From Lumnitzera littorea (taxonomy: Eukaryota > Streptophyta > Magnoliopsida > Myrtales > Combretaceae), in NCBI GenBank assembly GCA_024138015.1, contig JAMXBB010000003.1, positions 71,970,302 to 72,034,301 of the forward strand: DNA of 64,000 nt, in the 5' to 3' direction. A model generated the notes under the pieces. The model searched no databases, was not told the origin of the DNA, and worked only from the letters and a program-made list of their open reading frames with translations. Positions 21,600 to 33,119 of this stretch are shown piece after piece. Position 1 is the stretch's first letter, and every line of letters starts with the position of its first letter. The position numbers were made by a program, and so were the translations under genes.

Positions 21600-22330
21600 T
21601 GTAACTACTTCAAGAATTTTCCGACCTATTTCCATTTGAGATGTTAAAAGGATTACCTCCCTTAAGAGGAATTGAGCATTGCATCGATCTTCAACCTGGA
21701 GCAGCCTTATTAAATTGTCCTGCCTATAGACTCAATCCAGAACAGACAGTCGAGCTAAAAAAGCAAGTTGATGAGTTGGTGGATCGCGGATATGTCTATG
21801 AGAGCATGAGCCCATGTGCCATCCCAGCCGTGCTAGTACTAAAGAAAGATGGATCATGGAAGATGTGCATTGATAATCATGCCATCAATAAGATTACTGT
21901 TAAGTACTGATACCCAATCCCGCGATTGGATGACATGCTTAATGAGTTGCATGGTGCAAGCATCTTTTTGAAAATAGATCTAAAGCGCTGCTATCATCAT
22001 ATACGAATGAGACTGAGAGATGAATGAAAAACAGCCTTTAAGACTTGGGATGGTCTATTTGAGTGGATGTTTATGCCATTTGGTTTAACTAATGCCCCGA
22101 GTACATTCATGCGACTCATGAATCATGTACTTCGAGCATTGATAGGCAAATGCGTTGTGGTTTATTTTGACGATATTCTGGTCTACAGTGTCGACCTTCT
22201 TGTTCATATCGAACATTTGAGATTGGTGTTTAACATACTTTGTGCCAAGAAATTATTCAGTAACCTAAAGAAATGTGCGTTTTGTCAGAGCGAGGTTGTA
22301 TTCCTTGGATATGTCGTTTTAGGGAGTGGA
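21600..22330 (+). pseudogene. Element B reverse transcriptase
   Basis: Motifs in order: LKGLPPLRGIEHCIDLQPGA (21644-21703), PAYRLNPEQTVELKKQ, YVYESMSPCAIPAVLVLKKD, CIDNHAINKITVKY, a stop, YPIPRLDDMLNELHGA, LKIDLKRCYHH, MPFGLTNAPSTFMRLMNHVL and CVVVYFDDILVYS. The catalytic Y-F-D-D is intact at 22163-22174. Stops occur at 21908-21910 (Arg or Trp to TGA) and 22024-22026 (in DE*KTAF). Apart from these two the domain is nearly complete, which makes it the best preserved RT of the three. Confidence 0.92.
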
Positions 22331-22990
22331 GTTTGCGTTGATGAGGAAAAGGTCAAGGATATTAATGATTGGCCTATACGGACAAGTGTAACTGAAGTCA
22401 AGAGCTTCCATGGCCTAGCCTCTTTCTATCGAATATTTATCTGGAACTTCAGCTCCACAATTGCACTGTTGACTGAATTAACCAAGAAGAACGTTGAGTT
22501 TAAATGGACAAAAAAGGCTTAGAGGAGTTTTGAAGATGTGACGTGTAAGCTAATGTCCGCTCCAGTACTTACCTTACCAGATTTCGAGAAAGTTTTTCAA
22601 GTTGAATGTGATGTGTCTAGTGTTGGCATTAGTGTTGTACTTATGCAGGAGCGCCGACCTATTGCTTACTTCAACGAGAAACTTTTAGGTGCTGCCCTAA
22701 ATTACTCAGCTTACGATAAGGAGTTCTATGCTCTTGTCCATACACTCCAAAACTAGCAGCATTACCTGTTGCCGAGAGAATTCATCATATATTCTGATCA
22801 TGAATCTCTCAAGCATCTTTACGGGCAGTAGAAGCTTTCTTGGCATCATGCCAAGTGGGTTAAGTTCCTGGAGACCTTTCTCTATGTTATTAGGTATAAG
22901 AAGGGAAGCACTAATATAGTAGCTAATGCACTTTCTTGTCATCATACCCTCATCATGACGTTATAAGCTAAAGTGCTTGGATTTGGCACT
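22331..22990 (+). pseudogene. Element B RT tail and RNase H
   Basis: VDEEKVKDINDWPIRTSVTE and KSFHGLASFYRIFIWNFS form the RT connection. A stop at 22520-22522 (probably Gln) precedes FEDVTCKLMSAPVLTLPDFE. RNase H follows: FQVECDVSSVGISVVLMQER with the first Asp, IAYFNEKLLGAALNYSAYDK with the Glu, and FIIYSDHESLKHLYGQ with the next Asp. The end reads KKGSTNIVANALSCHH, where the usual A-D-A-L-S has Asn in place of Asp, as in element A. The enzyme would degrade the RNA template. Confidence 0.88.
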
Positions 22991-22999
22991 CTGCTTGAT

Positions 23000-24206
23000 T
23001 GATATGAGCATGACCCACATTTTGGACCTTTAGTAGCCAAGTACATTGATAGAGAAGCTGTGGACAGATTCTACTTGAGTGAGGGGTTCTTGATGAAGGG
23101 TAAGCAAATATGTGTATTGAGTAATTCTATAAGAGAGCTACTAGTTTGAGAAGCTCATGCTGGGGGTCTGGCTAGCCATTTTGGGGAAAAGAGAACGATT
23201 GAAATATTGAAGGAGCATTTTTACTGGCATGGGATGATGAGGGATGTACATTGAATACTTAAGGGGTGTAAGGTGAGTAAGTATGCTAAAGGGAGGAGAA
23301 AGCCTTATAGAGAATACACGCCCCTGCCAATTCTTGAGCGGCCATGGATCGATATAAGCACGGTTTTCATGCTCGGCCTTCCCTACATGTTGAGAAGATA
23401 TGATTTGATCATGGTGGTGGTTGATCGGTTCAACGAGATGGGGTACTTCATTTTCTGCCACAGGACTAATGATGCTTTATTCATCCCTAACCTTTTTTTA
23501 TAGGAAATTGTGTGACTACATGGAGTGCCGAGAAGTATTATGTCTGACCGTGATTTGAAATTCACGAGCTTTTTTTGGAAAACCCTATGGAGGAAACTCG
23601 GCCTTAAGCTCCTATTCAGTATCTCTTGCTACCTTCAGATAGACGGCCAAATTGAAGTAGTTAACAAAACCGTCGGTAGTCTCCTATGTGCTATTGTTGG
23701 AAAGAACTCTTACAACTGGGATTTATGCTTGCCCATAATTAAATTTGCCTACAATTGCTCAACTCATAACTTTATTAGAACATCACCGTTTGAGGTTGTT
23801 TATGGACTTAACCCAAACCTACCCTTGACCTTGGTTAACAATTCGTCTCCATAAGGAGAAAGCTAATCTGGCCTGTAGTGTATTGAGGAGTTTCATAAGT
23901 TACACCAAAGAATTACCGAGCAATTCACCAAAACTATAGCTCAATAGAAGGAAATGGGAAGCCATGGAAGGAAATGAATCATTTATGCTCCTGGGGACCT
24001 TGTCTGGATCCATCTTAGCAAAGAATGCTTCCCTAACAAGAGAACGAACGAACAAACTATCACCCAAAGTGGATGGACCCTATAGGATCCTAAGGTACCT
24101 TAATGACAATGCCTATGAGATTGAGCTACCTGAAGGTTTCAATGTATCCACCATATTTAATGTCGCCGACTTAACTCCATATGTGCCCAATGATGACGAA
24201 CGCTAA
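23000..24206 (+). pseudogene. Element B integrase
   Basis: The zinc-binding N-terminus reads EAHAGGLASHFGEKRTIEIL and KEHFYWHGMMRDVH with both His present, but the Cys pair is reduced (GCKVSKYAK, second Cys now Ser). The core has WIDISTVFMLGLPYM, with Val where relatives have the first catalytic Asp, then VVVDRFNEMGYFI, VPRSIMSDRDLKFTSFF (second Asp kept) and DGQIEVVNKTVGSLLCA (Glu kept). The C-terminus reads KNASLTRERTNKLSPKVDG, RILRYLNDNAYEIELPEGF and FNVADLTPYVPND, ending at a stop at 24204-24206. A few stops interrupt it. It could not catalyse integration without the first Asp. Confidence 0.88.
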
Positions 24207-24241
24207 GATTTGAGGGCAAATCTTCAATAACCTTGAGAAAT

Positions 24242-25146
24242 TGATGCACTGCCAATTAGTGGTCCCATTACTCACATGCACCTCCGAGGCCTCTAATCCC
24301 TCTCCCAAAGAATTCTTTCTCGGCAACCTGCTGATGACAAGAAACTGTACGTTGAAGAAAGGTGGTTGAACTCCTTGAGCTCCCCATATTGTCATACATT
24401 GATCTGTACACTCGATAGTGATAATGTCGACCATTCCCTTGCCGAGGACCCCATGTCGAGTACTCTGACCAACTGCTGGCAAGAATCACTTATTGAGTGA
24501 TGAGAGACTCACTTAAATGGCTGAGTAGTTTTCTCTCAGCATACCATCATCTCTCTCCCCCAACCCCTTTAGTGTCGCAACATTTTGACTCTTTCCACCT
24601 GCTGTGCTTAAAGAATATTCGTACTGGACCAATGTTGCATTATCAGTTGTCTACCTCATTTGACATTTAACTACTTTTTCATTTTTTGTTTATTGTCCTT
24701 TTTACCTTTTTTGTATGTACTAGGAATCCCCTTTTTGTAAATACTTTCTTATAATTTATTTATTTTTAATATTACCCTAGGACTTACTATAAATAGTCCT
24801 TTTCTCTTGTAAACTAGAGATAACTTACATCTTAATACTGAATACTCCATTCTTGTGAGACAATCCTCTCCAAGTCCATACCCCTTACACTCTTATCTAA
24901 TCTTGCTAAGTATCTCAAGATTAGTGACGGGTGGACTTTGACATCAACTTGTGCATCATATCAAGTAAGGTGTCAAGTCATGTTGTGTTTGTTGGTGACT
25001 CACATCCTCCAAGCAGCTTCACGTCAACTACTCTTGTTCGATTGTTGACCGTTTTCCTCTAATTTTCTTCAATATCTCGAAGGACTTATTTCAGTTCAAT
25101 TCTGCCTTGGTAAGTCCTAGTGATAACTGAGCTCCTAAGCATACCA
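24242..25146 (+). repeat. Element B 3' LTR
   Basis: 905 bp from TGATGCACTGCC to AGCATACCA, then GTAAG, the right target duplication. The TATA box is at 24787-24796. The purine tract before it (TTGAGAAA) is degenerate. Confidence 0.9.
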
Positions 25147-26933
25147 GTAAGTCCTTAGAGTTTATATGTAAGCTACTTTCTAACCTACTCTTTGACTCTA
25201 GGTGATCTAATGTTTAGTATTAATCTACCTTCTAACTAAACTTCTATTTACTGCTATTGTAGTACATATCAAGCTTCTTCCATTAGATTGCTTTCTAACC
25301 AAGTTTCTGACCCTGTTGCTACATTTATATTTCATTATTTTACACACAAGTCTAACTTATCTAGAGTTATAGAATCATATTCACTTCACTCTTGATAGCA
25401 TTTGAGTATCTTGAATCCACTGTTACCTATTATATTCCTTCTTTAAATTATATTCATATACAAATTTCTTAGGAAAAACTTTGTAATTAAACTTATAAGT
25501 CATTAAGTTTCTCTTTTAACTCCAAAATCATTAGCTTAAAACTTAGAGTTACTCACTTTTAGTTGTTGCATGTTAATGAAAGCAAATTATAACACGGTTT
25601 TGTGAAAAATGCGATAAGCTTCTTTAGAAAACCTAATTGCCAACATATCGTTTTGAGAGAAACCAAATTTTTTCCAAAATTTGACTAATTGATTTTGAAA
25701 ATCTAATCATATAATATGAAAATATAACCTTTTAGGAGTTTACTCATAAAAATTTGAATCAAAACTACCACGATTGGTTTTTTGAAAATGCAATTGAAAC
25801 TTTGCTAACGAGATGTTTTTCTTGAGAAGCCTATATTAGCACTCAAAATTTCAAAAATCTAATTTGATATTTGAATTCTTCATGCATAAATACATAGGAA
25901 AACCAAGTTTCAAAATTTTTGAAGGTTGTTTACTATTTTTTTAATAAATTTTAGTTAAAAAATGAGAAAACCGAGCACTCATAAAAAACTTGGAGCTCCA
26001 ATCACCATTAGGGAGAGGGAGGTTGTTGGCCAAGTTAATCATGGGCCTCTTCATCAGTTGATGATGTAGTTTTGCTTCCAATTGTTGTTTATATGCATGA
26101 ACTCCTCACTTCCCAATTCTACACTTTTTGTTTTTAAAGAAATTTCCTAAAATCCATTTCTCTTTCAATCTTCCTCTGACTAATTTTTTTTTTCTAGAAC
26201 TGTAATTAACTAAATTCTTGCATAAAGACTAGTTTGTGTTTTTATAATAAGGTCTTAGGTGGTTTATGTTTTTTTTTTCTCCTTATTAAAACATGTAGGA
26301 ATAAGCTTTATGAGGTGTTAAATTTGTATGGTTCAAGACCACTAATCTTTCTAATGAATTACCAGTAGCAAGTGTTCCTTTAATGCCACCTATTATTTAT
26401 TTATTTTTAATTATTTTTTCTAATTTCTCCATTTTATCCTATTAATTTCGTAAAATTTACTTAAATTTAGATATTTAAAATAATTATGGGTGCATATAAA
26501 TATTCATATGATAATTATATTTTATGTATATACATGTCTTCTACATATTATTTTATATCATTTAATAATTTTTATTACTCATATAATTTATCTCTAAGGG
26601 TTAGTTAACTATCGATGCTTATTTCATGCATTTTCGATATGTATATAATAATATAGTAAAATTCACTATTTTGGCTATATTTTTATTATTTTATTATATC
26701 TTCTAGATGTAAGCCTACAAGGTTTTCTCAACTAATGTTCCTATTCCACTTGTAAGTTTCTAGATTAATTGAGTTACCTTCGTGAATGCCCTAAATCGTT
26801 TGCTCAAAAACTAATCACATAACTATGGAACATTACATTTCATAAATTAAGTGGTGGATCCTAGTTGTTAAAATTGCATGGTATCACATTCCATCTCCCT
26901 TTCAAAAAAATTTCTCCTCAAAACTATAGTATC

Positions 26934-27182
26934 TCAAGTTTCTATCATGGTATTTGGATCAATTAAAGATAGCTTGTTCCCATCATTATCTTTGATTACA
27001 TTATGAGCTAACTTTTGCTTCAAGCTTTTGAGTAAACTCCTACAAATTACCCTTATGTTGTACTCTTTTAGATTAATATTTTCTAGTTTACCAATTCTCT
27101 TGATTATTGCTAACATTGCACCAAAGTAATCATTGTAGTCTACCATTATTCTTTGTATCCCTTCATGTATCTTATTTTTCAT
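26934..27182 (-). pseudogene. Possible Copia-type gag (UBN2-like) remnant
   Basis: An 82-codon open frame on the minus strand contains MLAIIKRIGKLENINLKEYN and IRVICRSLLKSLKQKLAH followed by DNDGNKLSLID. The spacing of a leucine-rich helix, then an L-R-S-L-(P)-K-S-like segment, then a short acidic piece and a second hydrophobic helix recalls the gag polypeptide of Copia elements (UBN2 family), where I-L-R-S-L-P-K-S-W is typical. Here the proline and tryptophan are missing. It could also be chance. No neighbouring Copia domain was found. Confidence 0.3.
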
Positions 27183-28270
27183 ATTCCTTACTTCTTAATC
27201 CCAATTATCTTGTGTTGATGAGTTAGTCCTTATATTTTTTTTAGCATGTGTAGTTTATCTCATGGCAAATTTCTTTCTTGAAAATCATTTTATGGTATTC
27301 CTCTAATTTTATGAACTTAAAGGTAATCGGGTCCATTTGCTAAATTCATTACATTGATGAAGTTTCTTACACTTAATATTTGACGTTTAGACATTAGTTA
27401 AATAGTCTTATGAAAAGCTACTTTCTGAATACATTAATTTTTGAGTTTAGAGAATTTGAAGTTTCCAATAAAGGGAATTTTTTATTCAATTTCTGAGCAA
27501 GTTTAATGTATAAGGACTCTTGTGAGTTGAAATTTTATTTACCTTAGGTATTATCTAAATCTATTTAGTTAATTTGATAACACCTAATCTTAGAATGTAT
27601 AATTAGTCTTAAGTTTATTATCCCAACATTAGGATATATATATATATATATATGCATATATGTATTTTTTTTTTATTAATGTTGAACCAATTCATTCTTC
27701 ATTCTGAGCTTTACTTTACAATTGTCTATTACATCCATTATTAACCATGATATTTGTATACCTACTCATATTGTTGAGGTATAGTTCCTTTTGACTTTAC
27801 TTCACACTTTATAATCTTACTAAATTCCCATATTTTGGGTCTACATTCTAATATTTTCTATCAAAGTAGTTTAGTACCTAACACTGAATACCCATTCCTA
27901 ACTTAAATTAGGATAACCAAGTTAAAATCTTTTTTCTCCTCAATCACATATACATCCAACTATGGCGATTTGAGCATTAGTTAAAACCATTTTGATCTTA
28001 ACTCAATATGACAATCAATTATTAGTACTTTACACTATTTATATACCTACAACATTAGTCAACCTACTTTCATATGTGTTGATATAGTTATACAAGTGCA
28101 AGCATTTAATATATACAACACACATGCATACATAATCAATATAAGGAGTTAGTATGTTATCATACTTATTGTATAAAAGATCAACACATGTATATAAGTA
28201 GAATAATTACACTATGCATTAATACATTATAATGCATTTCAATACAAGACCTATTATTCACACACACATA

Positions 28271-28326
<56 letters not shown>

Positions 28327-28652
28327 ATCTTCATACTCATATGTTTTATAATCACTCTAAAGATAAGTCTGTACTTATCTTTTAGGATTATATCCTAACA
28401 CTTAATAACATAAAATATGGATTGACTTTTAGACCCTAGATTTTAGGAAAATCTCGATTGACCATGCATATATTTTGACCCTATAAGAAGATATACACCG
28501 TTTCTATAATGTTTCAAGAAAAGTTACATTGAAGCATAAATTTCCCACATAGCTTGCTAACTGATACCATATAGATTAGTGCTTCTAGTTTGTATTGATC
28601 ATGGTAGCAAGTTATATTTGATTTCTAAGGGATCTTGAGTTAGACTATTAAT
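27183..28652. other. AT-rich interval without recognisable genes
   Basis: Nothing coding is visible. It contains a TA microsatellite (27633-27654) and a compound CA/TA microsatellite (28258-28326). Its right end meets an R-family LTR end at 28653. It is probably decayed retrotransposon internal sequence. Confidence 0.4.
28258..28326. repeat. Compound (CA)n-(TA)n microsatellite
   Basis: An interrupted CA run (about 45 bases) passes straight into a TA run (about 24 bases). Such compound tracts are length-variable and could serve as a marker. Confidence 0.95.
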
Positions 28653-29811
28653 AGTGTAATGCCCCTAAAAAGAGGCTTACTAGTTCTACCTAAAATCTTT
28701 ATATTACGTGTGTATTCATAATATAAAAACCACCTTGTAAGTTAGAGATTGCAAGACTTTAGCTTGTAAGTCTCTAATTATACTTAATTTTTTTACATAC
28801 ATCTACTTATACATATATATATGTATATAGTTGAAAGTGATCCAATAATCTATAATTCACTAGAATCGCAGAGTTGGAATCACCTATCAAACAATAAGAA
28901 AGGGCATCTAAATTCTGAAAATCATAAAGCCAATAGTCACTTTAAAAGTTTAATTCAATCATCATACTTTCTTTTCAATCGCCCCTTTCATTCTTGGGTG
29001 ACAGAGGGATCATACCATTTGAGCCTTTTTTTTAATGCTTTTCTTGAAGGTTTAGAAACCCATGCCCAAGATAAAATATATATGAATATGATTTTTTTAG
29101 TATGGGTTTCTATCGGTAGGCTTAGTGGAGCACTCGATACTTGAATCCTAGCTTAATCCCAATTTTGTAAGACCTACAAAAGAAACTATTGGGAGGTAAG
29201 CTACATCCAACGTAGTGAGTAATCTTCCCATCTTACGGATAAAAAATTACAATAAAGTTAATTAAGCAAGCATATGAATGTAAACATTTTAACAACTGAT
29301 GAGTGTAAAATTACACTCATCTATTATGATATTTTTCTGGATATTTTGAGCTATTTTAATATAAATTAGTTAAATTTGCTATTGATTTTGAGTTATTTTT
29401 TATTTTTGAGACTCAATTGAAGCGATTTGACAAAAGGATGAGAATTTAGATAATTTTTTAGAAGAATCTCATATATTTTGAAGGATAAATTGAAGATGAC
29501 AAGGATTGGAGAGAATTTGTTCAAGAAATAAGTAAAGAAGATGACTACAGGTATGCACCATGGCTATGTTCCTTGGTTGTAGATTTCTCACCTTTAATTG
29601 CAAATTGAATTTTGAAGGATTTTTAACAAAGGCACGATTACGGTCACAGTATGTTCCTAAGCTGTGTTCCCCTCATAATTAATTTCAAGATAATTCTCGT
29701 AAGAATTTTTGCAAGATGTCTTTATACCCAGCTATCATAGCCATGTTCTTGGTTATGTATGTCCAAATTGTTATGACACACTTTTCATTTGAAGATTATT
29801 CTTTCTAAACA

Positions 29812-29819
29812 TTATAAAT
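29812..29819 (+). promoter_or_regulatory. TATA box of the Athila 5' LTR
   Basis: TATAAATA lies about 15-20 bp upstream of the GT/TA/GA microsatellite, in the position expected for the LTR promoter. The 3' LTR has lost the matching region. Confidence 0.5.
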
Positions 29820-29833
29820 AGAAGATAGACAAT

Positions 29834-29922
<89 letters not shown>
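29834..29922. repeat. Compound (GT)n-(AT)n-(AG)n microsatellite
   Basis: Three dinucleotide tracts run together: GT (29834-29846), TA (to about 29885) and GA (to 29922). It lies just downstream of the LTR TATA box, where transcription would start. The GA tract has a shorter counterpart at about 33697-33708 in the 3' LTR, at the deletion join. Confidence 0.95.
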
Positions 29923-29923
<1 letters not shown>

Positions 29924-30704
29924 AGAAAGCAAGAAAGAATAAGGAATAGAAATACTCTTGTAATCATGAAAGTTGTTGCCTTTTCCATGATTATGTCTTA
30001 AAAGCAGCAATATCTAGATCTATGAACCATTTAAGTAACAATGTAGCATATAAGAATTGTTTTATTTTAATGCAATGTTCTTAATTTGAATAAAGTTGTT
30101 ATTTTTAGAGTCTCAGCTTAATATATATGTTGTTATGTATTGAAGTTCTGAGGTCAATACGTAATTAGATTTAAAGCAATTGAAGGGTTTCATTATAAGC
30201 TTAGAGATAATTTATAGGTTTCTTCTATAATTAATTAATTTATTCATTATCATGCATGGGATTTGTGTTCTTAATGATATTCTAAGGAGTGCTATCCTAG
30301 AAGTGATTTAGGTAAGATATAATTAGGTTTAGAATCTAGTAGAGAAGCGATTTCTATTAGCTTAACACTTGAATCCTCCAATTAATAAAAATAAGATATT
30401 TGTTAAAATCCCAACAGATCCTACATGTTATACTTATGGTGATCAGCATCTAGATAACCTAATTTGTGTTTGTTTGGTTTTATTTTACTATTGCATTATT
30501 AGTTAATCTTTGTTTTATTTTATATTTTTAGTTTTCATTCAATTCCTTATCAATATTGCTATTCAATTAAATTAAGAGTAATTAGAATGGGTGAGTAAGT
30601 GTATAGTCTTAGTGGGATCAACAACCTATGACTCTTGTAGTTCTCTATACTATTACTTAATAGATACACTTGCTTACTAGCGGTACACAACTTATAAAGT
30701 TTTT

Positions 30705-30720
30705 TGGTCGCTATTGGGGA
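30705..30720 (+). other. Athila-type primer binding region, decayed
   Basis: TGGTCGCTATTGGGGA stands where Athila/Tat elements have TGGCGCCGTTGCCGGGGA just after the 5' LTR. The shared frame, spacing and preceding T-run support the assignment, but substitutions and small deletions are evident. Confidence 0.65.
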
Positions 30721-30855
30721 CTGTTGATCATGAAAGCTCGTTCCTCTATTACTCTATCATTTTTAATTTTTGTTATTTTTCTATTTATCTTAGTTAAGTA
30801 ACCCAAATCTAACTTGAAGCATCTCTTGTTTTGTGATTGAGGAAATTTGGAGCAA

Positions 30856-31800
30856 TGGCCAATAATAATGAAGTACATAAAACCATGTTTGATTATATTA
30901 AGCTGTCGACTAGTGTAGCCAACTTTAGTTTATGATCTCATCGATCATTATCCAAATGGTTTAGTAACAGTTGCAATTTGAAGGCTCTTTAGAGGAGGAC
31001 CCATACATGCAACTTATAAGCTTTTTAGAGATTTGTGCAACTTTTAAAATAGAAGGAGCTATAAATGATGCAGTAAGATTAAGGTTGTTTCGGTTCTCTT
31101 TGCAGGGAAAAGCAAGGCAATGGTTAACCTCATTACAAAAACATTCTATTACTTCTTAGGATTTTCTAATAGAAAAATTTTATAAAAATATTTTCCCTTA
31201 GCCAAGATAGTTAAGTGTAGGAGTGATATCTCGTTATTCATGCAGTTTGATGAGGAAACAATTTATGATGCTTAGGAGCATTTTAAGGAGTTACTTAGAA
31301 AATGTCCAAATCATGCTTTGCTACTCTAGATGCGGGTACAAACTTTTTACAATGGATCGAATTTTGGTACTAAACAATTTGTTGATGCATTTGAAAGTAG
31401 TACATTGAACTTAAAGACACCTAGTGAAGCATATGTGTTATTTGAAAGCTTAGCTATGAATAACTACCATTAGGAAGGTAATGAACTCAGTAGGAAGAAA
31501 TCAACCATGAAAGATGCAGAGTCTACTGTGACCATAATGGCACAATTGGATGTACTACATAAAAGGTTAAATTCTATTCCTATGCTAGTACAACAATCTA
31601 TGATGCTTAATATAGTTAAGCAAGAAGGATATATACCATCTTATTACCAAAAACCACCTTATTATGGTGTAAATCAATGCGGTTTTCATTGCTTACATTT
31701 TAACAACTGTAAAGAATGGGGTAAGGAGTGTTTCTCTTATGTAGGTGATTCTTTTTATGCAAATCCACCCAGAAATGCCAATGTTCCTTATTGATTTAAA
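30856..31800 (+). pseudogene. Athila-type gag
   Basis: A possible start MANNNEVHK is at 30855. The conserved gag core reads FEGSLEEDPYMQLISFLEIC (30977-31036), AINDAVRLRLFRFSLQGKAR then QWLTSLQKHSIT, typical of the Athila/Tat branch. After a stop and frameshift follow LFMQFDEETIYDA, HFKELLRKCPNHAL, FVDAFESSTLNLKTPSEAY and ESLAMNNYH; the last open part (31507-31794) has TVTIMAQLDVLHKRLN and a cysteine segment, CGFHCLHFNNCKEW, which may be the remnant of a zinc knuckle. Gag would form the virus-like particle. At least two frames are needed to read it, so it is non-functional. Confidence 0.85.
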
Positions 31801-32389
31801 TCTCACCTCTAAAAGAGGAGAATTCAAAATTAGAAGAGATGTTGACTAGGTACATACAAAATAATGATGGTAGATTACTAATTATTGAAAAACGCATAGG
31901 ATAGTTGTAAAGATTTCAATGGAAGGGCAACTGGAATCTTCACTAAAGGCTTAAGTGAATGTCATGACTTTAAGAAGTGGTAAGGAGTTGTAATTTACTA
32001 AGCAACCCATAAAAGTGTTAGCCAATCCCAAACTAGTGATAGACGAGGAGAAGGATAAAGCTGTAGAAACATTTGAACCACCTAAAGAAGGCTTAGAACA
32101 TCCCAAAGTTAAGGAGTATAAATTGTACATTCCATATCCTTAAAGATTAAGAGAGAAGTGTATGAATGAACAGTACGGTAAGTTCCCAAACTTATTCAAA
32201 TAATTACATATTAATTTACCTTTCGTGGAAGCATTGTTTCAAATGCCCAGATATGCAAAATTTCTAAAGGAGATACTCTCTAACAAAAAGAAGCTAGAGG
32301 AATTGGCTACGATCATGCTTAGTGAGGAGGGCTCAACCATCTTATAGAGCAAGCTTCCGACAAAGCTAAAAGACCTAAGGGGCTTTATT

Positions 32390-32782
32390 ATCCCTTATCT
32401 TATTAGGAATCTATCTGTTAAACAAGCATTAGCTGATTTAGGTGCTATCATGAATTTGATGCCTTATAAGTTATTTAAACACTTAAGCCTAGGTGAACAT
32501 AAACCAACTAGGATGAATTTGCAATTAGTTGACAGATCAACAACATATCTTAGGAGTATAATAGAAGATGTGCTTGTTAAAATAGATAAATTTATATTTC
32601 TTGTTGATTTTTTCATATTAGACATCAACAAGGATATTGAGGTATTTCTTATTCTAGGGAGACCCTTTTTAGCTACAGCGAGAGCTATTATAGATGTTGG
32701 TGATGGTAAGCTTACATTAAGGGTAGGAGAAGAAGTGATGGTAATTGAAATTAAAGAAGCAATGAGAAAATGTGCTAAATAG
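32390..32782 (+). pseudogene. Athila-type aspartic protease
   Basis: The frame reads VKQALADLGAIMNLMPYKLF, then KPTRMNLQLVDRSTTYLRSI, IEDVLVKIDKFIFLVDFFIL, ILGRPFLATARAIIDVGDG and KLTLRVGEEV, ending at 32780-32782. This is the retropepsin of Athila/Tat elements; their active site is D-L-G-A-S, here D-L-G-A-I, so the catalytic Asp and Gly are kept. The open frame from 32450 runs 110 codons without a stop. Upstream (31800-32390) is decayed linker with ESLSCLKAQV-like charged segments and no domain I can name. Confidence 0.85.
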
Positions 32783-33119
32783 GACAATATATACTTTAAT
32801 CTAAATTGTACTGATTGCTCTATGCCTAATACTTTGTAAGAATTATTATTTGAGGATTCCTTGGAATCATGTTTGATGCGAGTAATTTTTGATGATGAAT
32901 CAAGCGATACAAATATAATTGAAGTAAAAGCTTAGCTAGAGATTAACCTTTTGACTTAAGAGCAGAGGATTGAATGTTTTTAACATGTGAAGGAAACAAA
33001 ATTGAAGCCTTCCATTGAAGAGATATCAATAATAGTTTTCTTAGGATTGATTAACTAGCAAAGAATAAACTGCTTAGTGTACTTACAGATCACAAAAGAG
33101 TGATTGAGTGGAAGGTTTT

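Larger units (their letters stand above)
18635..25146 (+). mobile_element. Ty3/Gypsy retrotransposon B, structurally complete with perfect target duplication
   Basis: A 6512-bp element: 5' LTR 18635-19540, decayed primer site 19549-19560, gag, protease, RT, RNase H, integrase, 3' LTR 24242-25146. Both flanks are GTAAG (18630-18634 and 25147-25151), a perfect 5-bp target duplication, which fixes the ends. It sits about 690 bp downstream of element A in the same R-family LTR. Domain sequences show the same lineage as A and C, but the LTR is unrelated in its start (TGATGTATTG versus TGATAGGAAT). Scattered stops and lost catalytic residues make it defective. Confidence 0.95.
6389..26895 (-). mobile_element. 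Composite R-family long LTR, interrupted by three or more insertions
   Basis: The pieces 6389-7064, 9895-10022, 17942-18634 and probably 25147-26895 are parts of one long LTR. They match, in order, the R copies at 49552-52440 and 42290-44623, for example the stretch with GATAACTTACTTAGTAAGT (about 6951), the AGGAGTTTGATGT / AAGCCAAACCA block (9950-10000) and the TCACTTAGTTTGACTAAG / TGGGTTACAATGCATG block (18000-18115). The minus-strand end at 6389 and a possible minus-strand start TGATACC near 26895, preceded in that sense by a purine-rich tract, are tentative. The LTR is host to the 7065-9894 insertion and elements A and B. No coding sequence belongs to the LTR itself. Segment 25147-26895 shows no gene. 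Confidence 0.55.
29297..30697 (+). repeat. Athila-type 5' LTR
   Basis: It starts TGATGAGTGT with a 14-base hairpin (GAGTGTAAAATTACACTC, 29300-29317). It contains ATTATAAATAGAAGA at about 29810-29824 as a likely TATA box, then the compound microsatellite, then sequence shared with 33701-34504, including GGGATCAACAACC near the 3' end. It ends near GGTACACAACTTATAA. Confidence 0.75.

Noticed and set aside
24171..24489. Two overlapping minus-strand frames
   Set aside because: They lie antisense within element B's 3' LTR and have no counterpart preserved in the 5' LTR.
28821..29144. 107-codon open frame
   Set aside because: It lies within an R LTR, is not open in the sister copy at 42480-42700, and has no recognisable domain.
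29771..30010. Open frame with Leu-Ser and Ile-Tyr runs on the minus strand
   Set aside because: Translation of the compound microsatellite.
32464..32787. Minus-strand open frame opposite the Athila protease
   Set aside because: The plus-strand frame has clear protease motifs; the antisense frame has none.
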